In this document: positions 46,401-62,600 of the stretch, in pieces | How the letters are laid out: each line of letters opens with the position of its first letter | Position numbering within the stretch: the first letter of the stretch is position 1 | Assembly: GCA_949361645.1 (NCBI GenBank) | Contig: OX442425.1 | Location: 4,651,442-4,715,441 of the forward strand | Reading direction: 5' to 3' | DNA length: 64,000 nt | Origin: Spongilla lacustris | Lineage: Eukaryota; Porifera; Demospongiae; Spongillida; Spongillidae | Position numbers and translations under genes: made by a program | Notes under the pieces: generated by a model | Told to the model about the DNA's origin: nothing | The model's database searches: none | The model's input: only the letters and a program-made list of their open reading frames with translations

Positions 46401-49400
46401 CCTCAATGTACAGCATTGAACATATCGCTTCACTCCATGCATCGCAATAAGCATATAGCTTCACTCCTTGTAAAGCATTGAGCATAAAGCTTCACTCCTT
46501 GTATAGCAATGAGCATAAAGCTTCACTTCATCTATAACAATGAGCGCAATGCTTCACTCCATGTATAGGAATGAGCAAAAAGCTTCACTCCATGTATAGC
46601 AAAGAGCATAATACTTCTCTCTTCGATTAGCATTGAACATAATGCTTCACTCCATGTATAGTAATGAGCATAAAGCTTTACTCCATGTATGGCATTGAGC
46701 ATATAGCTTCACTCCTTGTATAGCATTGAGCCTAGAGCTAGACTCCATGTATAGCAATGAGCATAATGCTTCACTTCATGTATAGCAATGAGCATAAAGT
46801 TTCACTCCACGTATAGCAATGAGCACATAGCCAGCATAAAGCTTCACTCCATGTATAGAAATGAGCATAATGCTTCACTTCATGTATAGCAATGAGCATA
46901 TCGCTTCACTCCTTGTATAGCAATGAGCGTATAGCTTCACTCCTGGTAAAGCATTGAGCATAAAGCTTCACTCCATGCATAGCAATGAGCATAAAACTTC
47001 ACTCCATGTATAACAATGAGCGCATAGCTTCACACCATGTATAGGAAGGAGCTTAAAGCTTCACTACAAGCATAGCAATGAGCGCAAAGCTTCACTCCAT
47101 GTATAGGAATGAGCATAAAGCTTAACTCCATGTATAGCAAAGAGCATAGTGCTACAAGTCTCCTTGATTAGCCTTGAACATAATGCTTCACTCCATGTAT
47201 AGTAATGAGCGTACAGCTTCGCTCCATGTATAGCAATGAGCAAATAGCTTCACTCCTTGTATAGCATTGAGCCTGGAGCTTGACTCCATGTATAGCAATG
47301 AGCATAATGCTTCACTTCATGTAAAGCAATATGCATAAAGCTTCACTCCATGTATAGCAATGAGCACATAGCTTCACTCCTAATATAGCAATGAGCATAA
47401 AGCTTCACTCCTTGTATAAAAATGAGCATAATGCATAACTTCATGTACTGCAATGAAGATATCGCATCTCTCCTTGTAAAGCAATGAGCATATAGCTTCA
47501 CTCCTGTTCAAGCATTGAGCATAAATCTTCACTCCATGTATAGAAATGAGCATAAAATTTCACTCCATGTATAACAATGAGCGCAAAGCTTCACACCATG
47601 TATAGGAAGGAGCTTAAAGCTTCACTACATGTATAGCTATGAGCATATAGCTTCACTCCTTGTATGGCAATGAGCATAACGCTTCAATTCATGTATAGCA
47701 ATGAGCATAATGCTTCACTCCATGTCTAACATTGAGCATAAAGCTTCATTCCATGTGTAGTATTGAGCTTAAAGCTTCACTCCATGTATAGCAATGAGCA
47801 TGTAGCTTCACTCCTTGTATGGCATTGAGCAAAAAGCTTCACTCCATGTATAGCAATGAGCATGACGCTTCATTTCATGTATAGCAATGTTCATAAAGCT
47901 TCACTCGATGTGTAGCAATGAGCGCAAAGCTTCACTCCATGTATAGGAATGATCATAAAGCTTAACTCCTTGAATAGCAAAGAGCATAGTACTTCTCTCC
48001 TTGATTAGCATTGAGCATAATTCTTCACTCCATGTATAGTAATGAGAATAAAGCTTTACTCCATGTATAGCAATGAGCATAACGCTTCACTTCATGTATA
48101 GCAATGAGCATAAAGTTTCACTCCATGTATAGCAATGAGCAAAAAATTCACTCCATGTATAACAATGAGCGCAAAGCTTCACACCATGTATAGGAAGGAG
48201 CTTAAAGCTTCACTACATGTATAGCAATGAGCATATAGCTTCAATTCATGTTTCATTCCATGTGTAGTATTGAGCTTAATGACTCCATGTATAGCAATGA
48301 GCATGTAGCTTCACTCCTTGTATGGCATTGAGCATAAAGCTTCACTCCATGTATAGCAATGAGCATGACACTTCATTTCATGTATAGCAATGATCATAAA
48401 GCTGCACTCGATGTGTAGCAATGAGTACATAGCTTCACTCCTTGTATAGCATAGAGAATAAAGCTTCACTCCATGTTTCGCAATTCGCATAAAGCTTCAC
48501 TCCATGTATAGCAATGAGCACAAAGCTCTACTTCATGTATAGGAATGAGCATAAAACTTAACTCCATGTATAGCATTGAGCATGTTTTTTCAGTCCATTT
48601 ATAACAATGAGCACAAAGCTTCTCTCCTTCTATAGGATAGAGCATATAGCTTCACTCCATGTATTGCAATGTGCATAGACTTTCCCCCTTGTATAGCACT
48701 GAGCATAAATCTTCACTACATGTATAGGTATGAGCATAAAGCATCACTCCATGTATAGCAATGGGCATAATGCTTCACTCCATTTACAGCAATGCGCATA
48801 TAATATCACTCCATGTATAGCAATGAGCAAACAGCTTCACTCCGAGCATTACGCTTCACACCAGGTATAGCAAGGGCATAAATTTTCACTCCATGTAAAT
48901 GAATGAGCATAAAGCCTAACTCCATGTGTAAAAATGAGAAAAAGCTTCACTTCAACTATTGCAATGAACATACAGCTTCACTCCATGTATAGTAGTGAGC
49001 TTAAAGCTTCACTACATGTATATAAATGAGCATATGGCTTCACTCCTTGTATAGCAATGAGCATAATGCTTCAATTCATGAATAACATTGAGCATAAAGC
49101 TTCAATCCATGTATAGCTATCAGCACAAACTTTACCCCTGGTATAGCATCGATCATAAAGCTTCACTCCATGTATAGGTATGAGTATGAAGCATCACTCT
49201 ATGTATAGCAATGAGCATATAGCATCACTCCTTGTATAGCATTGAGCATAAAGCTTCACTCCATGTAAAGCAACGAGCATATAGCTTCACTCCATGTGTA
49301 TCAACTCCATGTAAAGCAATGGGCATATAGCTTCAATCCATGAATAGCAAAGAGCATAAAACTTTACTCCATGTATAGCATTGAGCATAAAGCTACACTT

Positions 49401-52400
49401 CGAGCATTACGCTTCACACCAGGTATAGCAATGAGCATAAATTTCACTCCATGTAAATGAATGAGCATAAAGCCTCACTCCATGTGTAACAATGAGAAAA
49501 ACCTTCACTCCAATTACAGCAATGGGCTTAAAGCTTCACTCCATGTATAGTAATGAGATTAAAGCTTCACTACATGTATAGTAATGATCAGATAGCGTCA
49601 CTCCTTGTATAGCATTGAGCATAAAGCTTCACTCCATCTATAGCAATGAGCATAACGCTTCACTTCATGTATGGCATTGAGCATTAAGCTTCACTCCATG
49701 TATAGCATTGAGCATGACGCTTGATTTCAAGTATTGCAATGATCATAAAGCTTCACTTGATGTGTAGCAATGAGCATATAGCTTCACTCCTTGTATAGCA
49801 TTGAGCCTAAAGCTTCACTACATGTATAGCAATGAGCATAATGCTTCACTCTATGTACAGCAATCAACATATCGCTTCACTCCTTGTATAGCAATGAGCA
49901 TATAGCGTCACTCGTTGTAAAGCATTGAGCATAATGCTTCACTGCATGTATAGCAATGAGCATAAAGCTACACTCCATGTATAGCAATGAGCACAAGGTG
50001 TCACTCCATGTATAGGAATGAGCATCAATCTTCACTCCATGTATACTAAAGACAATGAAACTTCACTCCATGTATAGCAATGAGCATAAAGCTTCACTCC
50101 TTGTACAGCATTAACCATAAAAATCCACTAATAGCAATAAGCATAACGCTAAAATTCATGTATAATAATGAGCATAAAGCTTCACTCGATGTAAAGCATT
50201 AAGCAAATAATTTCACTCCATGTATACCAACTCCATGTATAGCTATGGGCATAATGCTTCACTCCATGTATGGCAATGAGCATAAAGCTTCAATTCATGT
50301 ATAACATTGAGTATAATGCTTCACTCCATGTATAGCAGTGAGCATAATGCTTCACTCCATGTATAACAATGAGCGCAAAGTGTCACTCCATGTATAGGAA
50401 TGAGCATCAATCTTCACTCCATGTATAGTAATGAGCATGAAGCTTCACTCCATGTATAGCAATGAGCATATAGCTTTACTCCTTGTATAGCATTGAGCAT
50501 AAAGCTTCATTCCATGTGTAGTATTGAACTTAAAGATTCACTCCATGTATAGCAATGCTCGAGCGTATAGCTTCACTCCTTGTATGGCATTGAGCATAAA
50601 GCTTCACTCCATGTATTGCAATGAGCATGACTCTTCATTTCATGTATAAAGCTTCACTCGATGTATAGCAATGAGCATATAGCTTCACTCCTTGTATAGC
50701 TTAGAGCATAAAGCTTCTCTCCATGTTTCGCAATGAGCATAAAGCTTCACTCCATGTATAGCAATGAGCACAAAACTTTACTTCATGTATAGGAATGAGC
50801 ATATAGCTTCACTCATTGAATAGCATTGAGCATATTACTTCACTCCATTTATAGCAATGAGCACAAAGCTTTACTCCATGTATAGGATTGAGCATATAGC
50901 TTCACTCCATGTATAGCAGTGCGCATAAACTTTCCCCCTTGTATAGCATTGAGCATAATGCTTCACTACATGTATAGGTATGAGCATAAAGAATCACTTT
51001 ATGTTTTGCAGTTGTCATAATCCTTCACTCCATGTATAGCAATGCGAATATAACTTCACTCCATGTATGGCAATGAGCATAACGCTTCATTCCGAGCATT
51101 ACGCTTCACACCAGTTACAGTAATGGGCATAAATATTCACTCCATGTAAATAAATGAGCATAAAGCCTAACTCCACGTGTAAAAATGAGAAAAAGCATCA
51201 CACCAACAATTGCAATGAGCATCAAGCATCACTCCATGTATAGTAATGAGCATAAAGCTTCACTCCATGAATAGCAATGAGCATAAAGCTTCATTTCATG
51301 TATAACAATGAGAACAAAGCTTCAATCCATGTATAGCAATGAGCATAAATACTCCCTCTTGTATAGCATTGAGTACAAAGCTTCACTCCAAGTATAGGTA
51401 TGAGCATAAAGCATCACTCCATATATTGCATTGAGCATGAAGCTTTACTCCATGTAAAGCAACGAGCATTTAGCTTCACTCGATGTTTATCAACTCCATG
51501 AATAGCAATGGGCATAAAGCTTCACTCCATGTATAGCAATGAGCACATAGCTTCACTCCTTACATAGCAATGAGAATAAAGCGTAACTCCATGTATAGAA
51601 ATGAGCATAATGCTTCCCTCAATGTACAGCAATGAACAAATCGCTTCACTCCTTGTATAGCAATAAGCATATAGCCTCAGTCCTTGTAAAGCTATGTGCA
51701 TAAAGCTTCACTCCATGTATAGAAATGAGCAAAAAGCTTCACTCCATGTATAACAATGAGCGCAAAGCATCATTCCATGTATAGGAATGAGTATAAAGCT
51801 TCTCTACATGTATAGCAAAGAGCATAATACTTCACTCCTTGATTAGCATTGAACATAATGCATCACTCTATGTTAAGTAATGAGCATAAAGCTTCACTCC
51901 ATGTATAGCAATGAGCATATAGCTTCACTCCTTGTATAGCATTGAGCCTGGAGCTTGACTCCATGTATAGCAATGAGCATAACGCTTCACTCCATGTATA
52001 GCAATGAGCATAAAGCTTCACTCCATGTATAGCTATGAGCACATAGCTTCACTCCTTGCATAGCAATGAGCATAAAGCGTCACTCCATGTCTAGAAATGA
52101 GCATAATGCTTCACTCCATGTACAGCATTGAACATATCGCTTCACTCCTTGTATAGCAATGAGCATGTAGCTTCACTCCTTGTAAAGCATTGAGCATAAA
52201 GCTTCAATCCATGTATAGCAATGAGCATAAAGCTTCACTCCATGTATAACAATGAGCGCAAACCTTCACTCCATGTATAGGAATGAACACAAAGCTTCAC
52301 TCCATGTATTGCAAAGAGCTTGATACTTCACTCCTATAATAGCATTGAACAAAACGCTTCACTCCATGTATAGTTATGAGCATAAAGCTTCACTCCTTGT

Positions 52401-53620
52401 ATAGCATTGAGCCAAAAGCTGCACTACATGTATAGCAATGAGCATAACGCTTTACTTCATGTATAGTAATGAGCATAAAGCTTCACTGTATGTATAGCAA
52501 TGACCACATAGCTTCACTCCTTGTATAGCAATGAGCATATAGCTTCACTCCATGTATAGAAATGAGCATAATGCATCACTCCATGTACAGCAATCAACAT
52601 ATCGCTTCACTGCATGTATAGCAATGAGCATAAAGCTTCACTCCATGTATAACAATGAGCGCAAAGTGTCACTCCATGAATAGGAATGAGCATCAATCTT
52701 CACTCCATGTATAGTAATGAGCATGAAGCTTCACAACATGTATAGCAATGAGCATAAAGCTTCACTCCTTGTGCAGCATTAACCATAAAGCTTCATTCCA
52801 CTTACAGCAATGAGCATAACACTGAATTTCATGTATAGCAATGAGCATAAAGCTTCAATCGATGTAAAGCATTAAGTATATAGCTACACTCCATGTGTAT
52901 CAACTCCAATGGGCATAAAGCTTCACTCCATGTATGGCAATGAGTGTTAAGCTTCAATTCATGTACAACATTGAGCATAAAGCTTCACTCCATGTATAGC
53001 AATGAGCATAAAGCTTCACTCCATGTATAACAGTGAGCGCAAAGTGTCACTCCATGTATAGGAAGGAATGAGCATCAATCTTCACTCCATGTATAGTAAT
53101 GAGCATGAAGCTTCACTCCATGTATAGCAATGAGCATATAGCTTCACTCCTTGTATAGAATTGAGCATAAAGCTTCATTCCATGTGTAGTATTGAGCTAT
53201 AGCAATGAGCATATAGCTTCACCATTGCATGGCATTAAGCATAAAGCTTCACTCCATGTATAGCAATGAGCATGACGCTTCATTTCATGTATAAAGCTTC
53301 ACTCGATGTATAGCAATGAGCATATAGCTTCACTCCTTGTATAGAAATGAGCATAATGCTTCACTTCATGTACTGCAATGAACATATCCCTTCACTCCTT
53401 GTATAGGAATAAGCGAATAGTGTCACTCCTGTTAAAGCATTGAGAATAAAGCTTCACTCTATGTACAGCAATGAGCATAAAGCTTCACTCCATGTATAGC
53501 AATGAGCACAAAGCTTCACTTCAAGTATAGGAATGAGCATAAAGCTTCACTCCATGTATAGCATTGAGCATAAAACTTTACTCCATGTATAGCAATGAGC
53601 ATACAGCTTCACTCCCAGAA
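42400..53620 (-). repeat. Higher-order repeat of about 11 kb, copy 1
   Basis: Matches copy 2 with a slowly drifting offset: 42644 to 53876 (11,232), 43441 to 54766 (11,325), 47151 to 58214 (about 11,063), 48841 to 59801 (10,960), 50726 to 61593 (10,867). Drift in steps of about one to several monomers shows indels of whole units. Ends are approximate. It contains the 200-N gap. Confidence 0.8.
44064..44263. other. Assembly gap, 200 N
   Basis: Exactly 200 N, a conventional placeholder length; the true missing length in the satellite is unknown. Open frames drawn across it are meaningless. Confidence 1.
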
Positions 53621-56600
53621 TAGCATTGAGCCTTGAGTTTGACTCCATGTATAGCAATGAGCATACAGCTTCACTCCCAGAATAGCATTGAGCCTTGAGT
53701 TTGACTCCATGTATAGCAATGAGCATAACGCTTCACTTCATGTACAGCAATGAGCATAAAGCTTCACTCCATGTATAGCAATGAGCACATAGCTTCACTT
53801 CTTTTATAGCAATGAGCATAAAGCGTCACTCCTTGTATAGAAATGAGCAGAATGCTTCACTTCATGTACTGCAATGAACATATCCCTTCACTCCTTGTAT
53901 AGCAATAAGCGAATAGTGTCACTCCTGGTAAAGCATTGAGAATAAAGCTTCACTCCATGTATAGCAATGAGCATAAAACTTCACTCCATGTATAACAATG
54001 AGCGCAAAGCTTCACACCATGTAAAGGAAGGAGCTTAAAGCTTCACTACATGTATTGCAATGAGCATATAGCTTCACTCCTTGTATAGCAATGAGCATAA
54101 CGCTTCAATTCATGTATAGCGATGAGCATAAAGCTTCACTCCTGGTGAAGCATTGACCATAAAGCTTCACTCCATGTATAGCAATGAGCATAAAACTTCA
54201 CTCCATGCATAACAATGAGCGCAAAGCTTCACACAATGTATAGGAAGGAGCTTATAGCTTCACTACATGTATAGCAATTAGAGCAAAGCTTCACTCCATG
54301 TATAGGAATGAGCATAAAGCTTAACTCCATGTATAGCCAAGAGCATAGTGCTTCTCTCCTTGATTAGCCTTGAACATAATGCTTCACTCCATGTATAGTA
54401 ATGAGCATAAAGCTTTACTCCATGTATAGCAATGGGCATATAGCTTCACTCCTTGTATAGCAATGAGCCTGGAGCTTTACTCCATGTATAGCAACGAGCA
54501 TAACGCTTCACTTCATGTATAGCAAGAAGCATAGAGCTTCACTCCATGTATAACAATGAGCGCAAAGCTTCACTCCATGTATAGGAATGAGTATAAAGCT
54601 TCACTACATGCATAGCAAAGAGCATAATACTTCACTCCTAGATTAGCATTGAACATAATGCTTCACTCCATGTATAGTAATGAGCATAAAGCTTCACTCG
54701 ATGTATAGCAATGAGCATATAGCTTCACTCCTTGTATAGCATAGAGCATAAAGCTTCACTCCATGTTTCGCAATGAGCATAAAGCTTCACTCCATGTATA
54801 GCAATGAGCACAAAGCTTCACTTCGTGAATAGGAATGAGAATAATGCTTCGCTCCATGGATAGAATACAGCATATAGATTCACTCTATGTATAGCAATGC
54901 GCATAAACATTCCCCCTTGTACAGCATTGAGCATAAAGCTTCACTACATGTATAGGTATGAGCATAAAGCACCACTTTATGTATTACAGTTGGCATAATC
55001 CTTCACTCCATGTTTAGCAATGCGCATAAAACTTCACTCCATGTATGGCAATGAGCATAAAGCTTCACTCCGAGCATTACACCTAACACCAGGTATAGCA
55101 ATGGGCATAAACTTTCACTCCATTTAAATGAATGAGTATAAAGCCTAACTCCATGTGTAACAATGAGAAAAAGCATCATTCCAACTATTGCAATGGGCAT
55201 CAAGCATCACTCTTTGTATAGTAATGAGCATAAAGCTTCACTCCAAGTATAGCAATGAGCATAAAGCTTCAATTCATGTATAAGATTGAGTAGAAAGCTT
55301 CAATCCATGTATAGCAATGTGCATAAATATTCCCTCTTGTATAGCATTGAGCATAAAGCTTCACTCCAAGTAAGCATCACTCCATATATAGCATTGAGCA
55401 TGATGCTTCACTCCATGTAAAGCAACGAGCATATAGCTTCACTCCATGTTTATCAACTCCATGTATAACTATGGGCATAAAGCTTCACTCCATGTATAGC
55501 AATGAGCATAAAACTTCACTCCATGTATAGCAATGAGCATAAATTTTCACTCCATTTAAACGAATGAGCATAATGCCTCACTCCATGTGTAACAATGAGA
55601 AAAAGCTTTACTCCAACTATAGTAATGCGCATAAAGCTTCACTCCATGTATAGCAATGAGCATAAAGCTTCACTCCATGTATAGCAATGAGCACAAACCT
55701 TCACTCGTTGCATAGCATTGAGCATAAAGCGTCACTCCATGTATAGAAATGAGCATAATGCTTCCCTCAATGATCAGCATTGAACAAATCGCTTCACTCC
55801 TTGTATCGCAATAAGCATATAGCTTCACTCCTTGTAAAGCATTGAGCATAAAGCTTCACTCCTTGTATAGCAATGAGCATAAAGCTTCACTTCATCTATA
55901 ACGATGAGCGCAAAGCTTCACTCCATGTATAGCAATGAGCATAAAGCTTCACTCCATGTATAGCAAAGAGCATAATACTTCTCTCCTCGATTAGCATTGA
56001 ACATAATGCTTCACTCCATGTGTAGTAATGAGCATAAAGCTTTACTTCATGTATAGCAATGAGCATATAGCTTCACTCCTTGTATAGCATTGAGCCTGGA
56101 GCTTGACTCCATGTATAGCAATCAGCATAATGCTTCACTTCATGTATAGCAATGAGCATAAAGCTTCATTCCACGTATAGCAATGAGCACATAGCTTCAC
56201 TCCTAATATAGCATTGAGCATAAAGCTTCACTCCATGTATAGAAATGAGCATAATGCTTCACTTCATGTACTGCAATGAACGTATCGCTTCACTCCTTGT
56301 ATAGCAATGACCGTATGGCTTCACTCCTGGTAAAGCATTGAGCATAAAGCTTCACTCCATGTATAGCAATGAGCATAAAACTTCACTACATGTATAACAA
56401 TGAGCGCATAGCTTCACACCATGTATAGGAAGGAGCTTAAAGCTTCACTACAAGTATAGCAATGAGCGCTAAGCTTCACTCCATGTATAGGAATGAGCAT
56501 AAAGCTTAACTCCATGTATAGCAAAGAGCATAGCGCTACAAGTCGCCTTGATTAGCCTTGAACATAATGCTTCACTCCATGTATAGTAATGAGCATACAG

Positions 56601-59600
56601 CTTTACTACATGTATAGCAATGAGCAAATAGCTTCACTCCTTGTATAGCATTAAGCCAGGAGCTTGACTCCATGTATAGCAATGAGCATAACGCTTCACT
56701 TCATGTATAGCAAAGAGCATAATACTTCTCTCCTCGATTAGCATTGAACATAATGCTTCACTCCATGTATAGTAATGAGCATAAAGCTTAACTCCATGTA
56801 TAGCAATGAGCATAAAGCTTCACTCCTTGTATAGCATTGAGCCTGGAGCTAGACTCCATGTAAAGCAATCAGCATAATGCTTCACTTCATGTATCGCAAT
56901 GAGCATAAAGCTTCACTCCACGTATAGCAATGAGCAAATAGCTTCACTCCTTGCTTAGCAATGACCATAAAGCGTCACTCCATGTATAGAAATGAGCATA
57001 ATGCTTCCCTCAATGTACAGGATTGAACATATCGCTTCACTCCTTGCATTGCAATAAGCAAATAGCTTCACTCCTTGTAAAGCATTGAGCGTAAACCTTC
57101 ACTCCTTGTATAGCAATGAGCATGAAGCTTCACTTCATCTATAACAATGAGCGCAAAGCTTCACTCCATGTATAGGAATGAGCATAAAGCATGACTCCAT
57201 GTATAGCAAAGAGCATAATACTTCTCTCCTCGATTAGCATTGAACATAATGCTTCACTCCATGTATAGTAATGAGCATAAAGCATTACTCAAAGGTATAG
57301 CAATGAGCACATAGCTTCACTCCTAATATAGCATTCAGCAAAAGCTTCACTCCATGTATACAAATGAACATTATGCTTCACTTCATGTAAAGCAATGAGC
57401 ATATCGCTTCACTCCTTGTATAGCAATGAGCATAAAGCTTAACTCCATGTATAGCAAAGAGCATAGCGCTACAAGTCTCCTTGATTAGCCTTGAACATAA
57501 TGCTTCACTCCATGTATAGTAATGAGCATACAGCTTTACTCCATGTATAGTAATGAGCAAATAGCTTCACTCCTTGTAAAGCATTGAGCGTAAACCTTCA
57601 CTCCTTGTATAGCAATGAGCATTAAGCTTCACTTCATCTATAGCAATGAGCGCAAAGCTTCACTCCATGTATAGGAATGAGCATAAAGCTTCACTCCATG
57701 TATAGCAAAGAGCATAATACTTCTCTCCTCGATTAGCATTGAACATAATGCTTCACTCCATGTATAGTAATGAGCATAAAGCTTTACTCCATGTATAGCA
57801 ATGAGCATAATGCTTCACTTCATGTATAGCAATGAGCATAAAGCTTCATTCCACGTATAGCAATGAGCACATAGCTTCATTCCTAATATAGCATTCAGCA
57901 TAAAGCTTCACTCCATGTATACAAATGAACATAATGCTTCACTTCATGTATAGCAATGAGCATATCGCTTCACTCCTTGTATAGCAATGAGCGTATAGCT
58001 TCACTCCTGGTAAAGCATTGAGCATAAAGCTACACTCCATGTATAGCAATGAGCATAAAACTTCTCTCCATGTATAACAATGAGCGCAGAGCTTCACACC
58101 ATGTATAGGAAGGAGCTTAAAGCTTCACTACAAGTATAGCAATGAGCGCAAAGCTTCACTCCATGTATAGGAATGAGCATAAAGCTTAACTCCATGTATA
58201 TCAAAGAGCATAGTGCTACAAGTCTCCTTGATTAGCCTTGAACATAATGCTTCACTCCATGTATAGTAATGAGCATACAGCTTTGCTCCATGTATAGCAA
58301 TGAGCAAAAAGCTTCACTCCTTGTATAGCATTGAGCCTGGAGCTTGACTCCATGTATAGCAATGAGCATATATAGCAATATGCATAAAGCTTCACTCCAT
58401 GTATAGCAATGAGCACATAGCTTCACTCCTTATATAGCAATCAGCATAAAGCTTCACTCCTTGTATAATAATGAGCATAATGCTTCACTTCATGTACTGC
58501 AATGAATATATCGCTTCACTCCATGTATAGCAATGAACAAAAAACTTCACTCCATGTATAACAATGAGCGCAAAGCGTCACACCATGTATAGGAAGGAGC
58601 TTAAAGCTTCACTACATGTACAGCTATGAGCATATAACTTCACTCTTTGTATTGCAATGAGCATAACGCTTCAATTCATGTATAGCAATGAGCATATAGC
58701 TTCACTTCTTGTCTAGCATTGAGCATAAAGCATCAGTCCATGTGTAGTATTGAGCTTAAAGCTACACTCAATGTATAGCAATGAGCATGTAGCTTCACTC
58801 CTTGTATGGCATTGAGCAAAAAGCTTCACTCCATGTATGGCAATGAGCATGACGCTTCATTTCATGTATAGCAATGTTCATAAAGCTTCACTCGATGTGT
58901 AGCAATGAGCACAAAGCTTCACTCCATGTATAGGAATGAGCATAAAGCTTTACTCCATGTATAGCAAAGAGCATAGTACTTCTCTCCTTGATTAGCATTG
59001 AACATAATGCTTCACTCCATGAATAGTAATGAGCATAAAGCTTTACTCCATGTATAGCAATGAGCATAACGCTTCACTTCATGTATAGCAATGAGCATAA
59101 AGCTTCACTCCATGTATAGCAATGAGCAAGAAACTTCACTCCATGTATAACAATGAGCGCAAAGCTTCACACCATGTATAGGAAGGAGCTTAAAGCTTCA
59201 CTACATGTATTGCAATGAGCATATAGCTTCAATTCATGTTTCATTCCTTGTGTAGTATTGAGCTTAAAGCTTCACTCCATGTATAGCAATGAGCATGACA
59301 CTTCATTTCATGTATAGCAATGATCATAAAGCTGCACTTGATGTGTAGCAATGAGCATATAGCTTCACTCCTTGTATAGCATAAAGAATAAAGCTTCACT
59401 CCATGTTTCGCAATTCGCATAAAGCTTCACTCCATGTTTCGCAATTCGCATAAAGCTTCACTCCATGTATAGCAATGAGCACAAAGCTTCACTTCATGTA
59501 TAGGAATAAGCATAAAGCTTAACTCCATGTATAGCATTGAGCATGTTACTTCAGTCCATTTATAACAATGAGCACAAATTTCTCTCCTTTTATAGGATAG

Positions 59601-62600
59601 AGCATATAGCTTCACTCCATGTATTGCAATGTGCATAGACTTTCCCCCTTGTATAGCACTGAGCATAAATCTTCACTACATGTATAGGTATGAGCATAAT
59701 GCATCACTCCATGTATAGCAATGGGCATAATGCTTCACTCCATTTACAGCAATGCGCATATAATATCACTCCATGTATAGCAATGAGCAAACAGCTTCAC
59801 TCCGAGCATTACGCTTCACACCAGGTATAGCAAGGGCATAAATTTTCACTCCATGTAAATGAATGAGCATAAAGCCTAACTCCATGTGTAAAAATGAGAA
59901 AAAGCTTCACTTCAACTATTGCAATGAACATATAGCTTCACTCCATGTATAGTAGTGAGCTTAAAGCTTTACTACATGTATATAAATGAGCATATGGCTT
60001 CACTCCTTGTATAGCAATGAGCATAATGCTTCAATTCATGAATAACATTGAGCACAAAGCTTCAATCCATGTATAGCTATCAGCACAAACTTTACCCCTG
60101 GTATAGCATTGATCATAAAGCTTCACTCCATGTATAGGTATGAGCATAAAGCATCACTCTATGTATAGCAATGAGCATATAGCATCACTCCTTGTATAGC
60201 ATTGAGCATAAAGCTTCACTCCATGTAAAGCAACGAGCATATAGCTTCACTGCATGTGTATCAACTCCATGTATAGCAATGGGCATAAAGCTTCAATCTA
60301 TGAATAGCAAAGAGCATAAAACTTTACTCCATGTATAGCATTAAGCATAAAGCTACACTTCGAGCATTACGCTTCACACCAGGTATAGCAATGAGCATAA
60401 ATTTCACTCCATGTAAATGAATGAGCATAAAGCCTCACTCCATGTGTAAGAATGAGAAAAACCATCACTCCAATTATAGCAATGGGCATAAAGCTTCACT
60501 CGATGTATAGTAATGAGATTAGCGCTTCACTACATGTATAGTAATGATCAGATAGCGTCACTCCTTGTATAGCATTGAGCATAAATGTTCACTCCATCTA
60601 TAGCAATGAGCATAACGCTTCACTTCATGTATGGCATTGAGCATAAAGCTTCACTCCATGTATAGCATTGAGCATGACGCTTGATTTCAAGTATAGCAAT
60701 GATCATAAAGCTTCACTTGATGTGTAGCAATGAGCATATAGCTTCACTCCTTGTATAGCATTGAACCTAAAGCTTCACTACATGTATAGCAATTAGCATA
60801 ATGCTTCACTCCATGTACAGCAATCAACATATCGCTTCACTCCTTATATAGCAATGAGCATATAGCGTCACTCGTTGTAAAGCATTGAGCATAAAGCTTC
60901 ACTGCATGTATAGCAATGAGCATAAAGCTACACTCCTTGTATAGCAATGAGCACAAGGTGTCACTCCATGTATAGGAATGAGTATCAATCTTCACTCCAT
61001 GTATACTAATGACCATGAAGCTTCACTCCATGTATAGCAATGAGCATAAAGCTTCACTCCTTGTACAGCATTAACCATAATAATCCACTAATAGCAATAA
61101 GCATAACGCTGAAATTCATGTATAATAATGAGCATAAAGCTTCACTCGATGTAAAGCATTAAGCATATAGTTTCACTCCATGTGTATCAACTCCATGAAT
61201 AGCAATGGGCATAAAGCTTCACTCCATGTATGGCAATGAGCATAAAGCTTTAATTCATGTATAACATTGAGTATAATGCTTCACTCCATGTATAGCAATG
61301 AGCATAAAGCTTCACTCCATGTATAGCAATGAGCATATAACTTTACTCCTGGTATAGCATTGAGCATAAAGCTTCATTCCATGTGTAGTATTGAACTTAA
61401 AGATTCCCTCCATGTATAGCAATGCTCAAGCATATAGCTTCACTCCTTGTATGGCATTGAGCATAAAGCTTCACTCCATGAATAGCAATGAGCATGACGC
61501 TTCATTTCATGTATAAAGCTTCACTCGATGTATAGCAATGAGCATATAGCTTCACTCCTTGTATAGCATAGAGCATAAAGCTTCACTCCATGTTTCGTAA
61601 TGAGCATAAAGCTTCACTCCATGTACAGCAATGAGCACAAAGTTTCACTTCATGTATAGGAATGAGCATAAAGCTTCACTCATTGTATAGCATTGAGCAT
61701 ATTACTTCACTCCATTTATAGCAATGAGCACAAAGCTTTACTCCATTTATAGGATAGAGCATATAGCTTCACTCCCTGTATAGCGGTGCGCATGAACTTT
61801 CCCCCTTGTATGGCATTGAGCCTATAGCTTCACTGCATGTATAGGTATGAGCATAAGGCATCACTTTATGTATTGCAGTTGGCATAATCCTTCAGTCCAT
61901 GTATAGCAATGCGCATATAACTTCACTCCATGTTTGGCAATGAGCATAACGCTTCATTCCGAGCATTACGCTTCACACCAGTTACAGCAATGGGCATGAA
62001 TTTTCACTCCATGTAAATGAATGAGCATAAAGCCTAACTCCAAGTGTAAGAATGAGAAAAAGCATCACTCCAACTATTGCAATGAGCATCAGGCATCACT
62101 CCATGTATAGTAATGAGCATAAAGCTTCACTCCATCAATAGCAATGAGCATAAAGCTTCATTTCATATATAACATTGAGTACAAAGCTTCAATCCATGTA
62201 TAGCAATGAGCATAAATATTCCCTCTTGTATAGCATTGAGTATAAAGCTTCACTCCAAGTATAGGTATGAGCATAAAGCATCACTCCATATATAGCATTG
62301 AGCATGAAGCTTCACTCCATGTAAAGCAACGAGCATATAGCTTCACTCAATGTTTATCAACTCCATGAATAGCAATGGGCATAAAGCTTCAATCCATGTA
62401 TAGCAATGAGCACATAGCTTCACTCCTTGCATAGCAATGAGCATAAAGCGTCACTCCATGTATAGAAATGAGCATAATGCTTCCCTCAATGTACAGCAAT
62501 GAACAAATCGCTTCACTCCTTGTATAGCAATAAGCATATAGCCTCACTCCTTGTAAAGCATTGAGCATAAAGCTTCACTCCATGTATAGAAATGAGCAAA